15,582 bases of DNA from Clostridiaceae bacterium. Lineage in GTDB: Bacteria > Bacillota > Clostridia > Oscillospirales > Acutalibacteraceae. The notes below the pieces were generated by a model. It saw nothing but the letters and a program-made list of their open reading frames with translations. It searched no databases and had not been told where the DNA came from. The translations under genes and the position numbers were made by a program. The stretch covers positions 1 through 15,582 of the forward strand of contig CAJGDU010000015.1 in assembly GCA_904502175.1 (NCBI GenBank), written 5' to 3'. Below, in pieces: positions 15,196 to 15,582 of the stretch; the first letter of the stretch is position 1, and each line of letters begins with the position of its first letter.

Positions 15196-15582
15196 TTACC
15201 AGTCTTCCGCGAGGTCGAAGATGAGCCGTTCCGTCTTTTCCCAGCCGAGGCAGGGGTCTGTGATGGACTTGCCGTAAACGCCCTCTCCGACGGACTGACA
15301 GCCGTCGACGAGGTAGCTCTCGATCATGAAGCCCTTCACGAGGCTGCGGACCGCGTTGTCGTAGTGGGCGCTGTGGATGACGTCCTTGGCGATGCGGATC
15401 TGTTCATTGTACTGCTTCCCGGAGTTGCAGTGGTTGGTGTCCACGAGGATGGCGGGGTTCTTGGCCCCGGCCTCTTCGTAGAGCCGTCCGACGGTCAGCA
15501 GGTCTTCGTAGTAGTAGTTGGGGTGGGAGTTGCCGAACTTGTCCATGCGGCCGCGCAGGATGGCGTGGGCATGGTCGTTGCC
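15196..15582 (-). CDS. aroF: 3-deoxy-7-phosphoheptulonate (DAHP) synthase, C-terminal part, 5' end outside window
   Basis: This enzyme condenses phosphoenolpyruvate and erythrose 4-phosphate to DAHP, the first step of the shikimate pathway. Only the last 128 residues are here; E. coli AroF/G/H proteins are about 350. The visible part matches that type I family: HAILRGR near the start, then VDTNHCNSGKQ, MIESYLVDG and SITDPCLGW, whose His, Glu and Asp are the metal ligands in E. coli AroG (His268, Glu302, Asp326). The first metal-binding Cys and any feedback-control segment lie off the right edge, so its sensitivity to Phe, Tyr or Trp cannot be judged. The symbol is by family; which paralogue it is cannot be told. 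Confidence 0.93.
   Translation of the reverse strand, partial: GNDHAHAILRGRMDKFGNSHPNYYYEDLLTVGRLYEEAGAKNPAILVDTNHCNSGKQYNEQIRIAKDVIHSAHYDNAVRSLVKGFMIESYLVDGCQSVGEGVYGKSITDPCLGWEKTERLIFDLAEDW

Overview
The window is GC-rich bacterial chromosome with tightly packed genes. The gene types are those of an anaerobic Firmicute, probably a Clostridia-type lineage. It has an AddAB recombination nuclease rather than RecBCD, a class 1B dihydroorotate dehydrogenase (PyrD with the iron-sulfur flavoprotein PyrK), a zinc-binding PyrI regulatory subunit, and strong AGGAGG-type ribosome sites. I cannot name a genus from sequence alone.

Layout. (1) 1-5090, plus strand: the C-terminal half of addB, running in from the left edge, and complete addA, overlapping by 11 nt. 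(2) 5091-5259: a convergent gap with a strong hairpin terminator that can serve both strands, followed by a roughly 90-nt stretch that can fold into a nested structure I cannot assign. (3) 5260-9180, minus strand: a TetR-family regulator downstream of a very large ABC transporter. The transporter fuses an ATPase to an FtsX/MacB-type permease, and its outside domain carries about ten degenerate 16-residue repeats. (4) 9214-14781, minus strand: a compact de novo pyrimidine operon in the transcribed order pyrC-pyrK-pyrD-pyrF-pyrE-pyrB-pyrI. The genes overlap or nearly touch, and all run from one promoter just upstream of pyrC. (5) 14852-15582, minus strand: a terminator, a small unassigned gene, and the C-terminal third of a DAHP synthase (first step of aromatic amino acid synthesis) that runs off the right edge.

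The pyr genes encode every step from carbamoyl phosphate plus aspartate to UMP: PyrB/PyrI, PyrC, PyrD/PyrK, PyrE, PyrF. Carbamoyl phosphate synthetase (carAB) and the regulator pyrR are not in the window. The inferred pyrC leader is only about 20 nt, too short for the PyrR attenuator known from Bacillus. The ABC transporter starts 33 nt after pyrI with its own good ribosome site and no visible terminator or promoter between, so it is probably co-transcribed with the pyr genes. The TetR gene has its own AT-rich promoter with a possible operator.

Most of the window is ordinary housekeeping sequence. The least explained parts are the repeat-bearing ectodomain of the transporter, its attachment to the pyr operon, the foldable intergenic segment, and the small gene before pyrC. 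I found no CRISPR array, insertion sequence, tRNA or rRNA.
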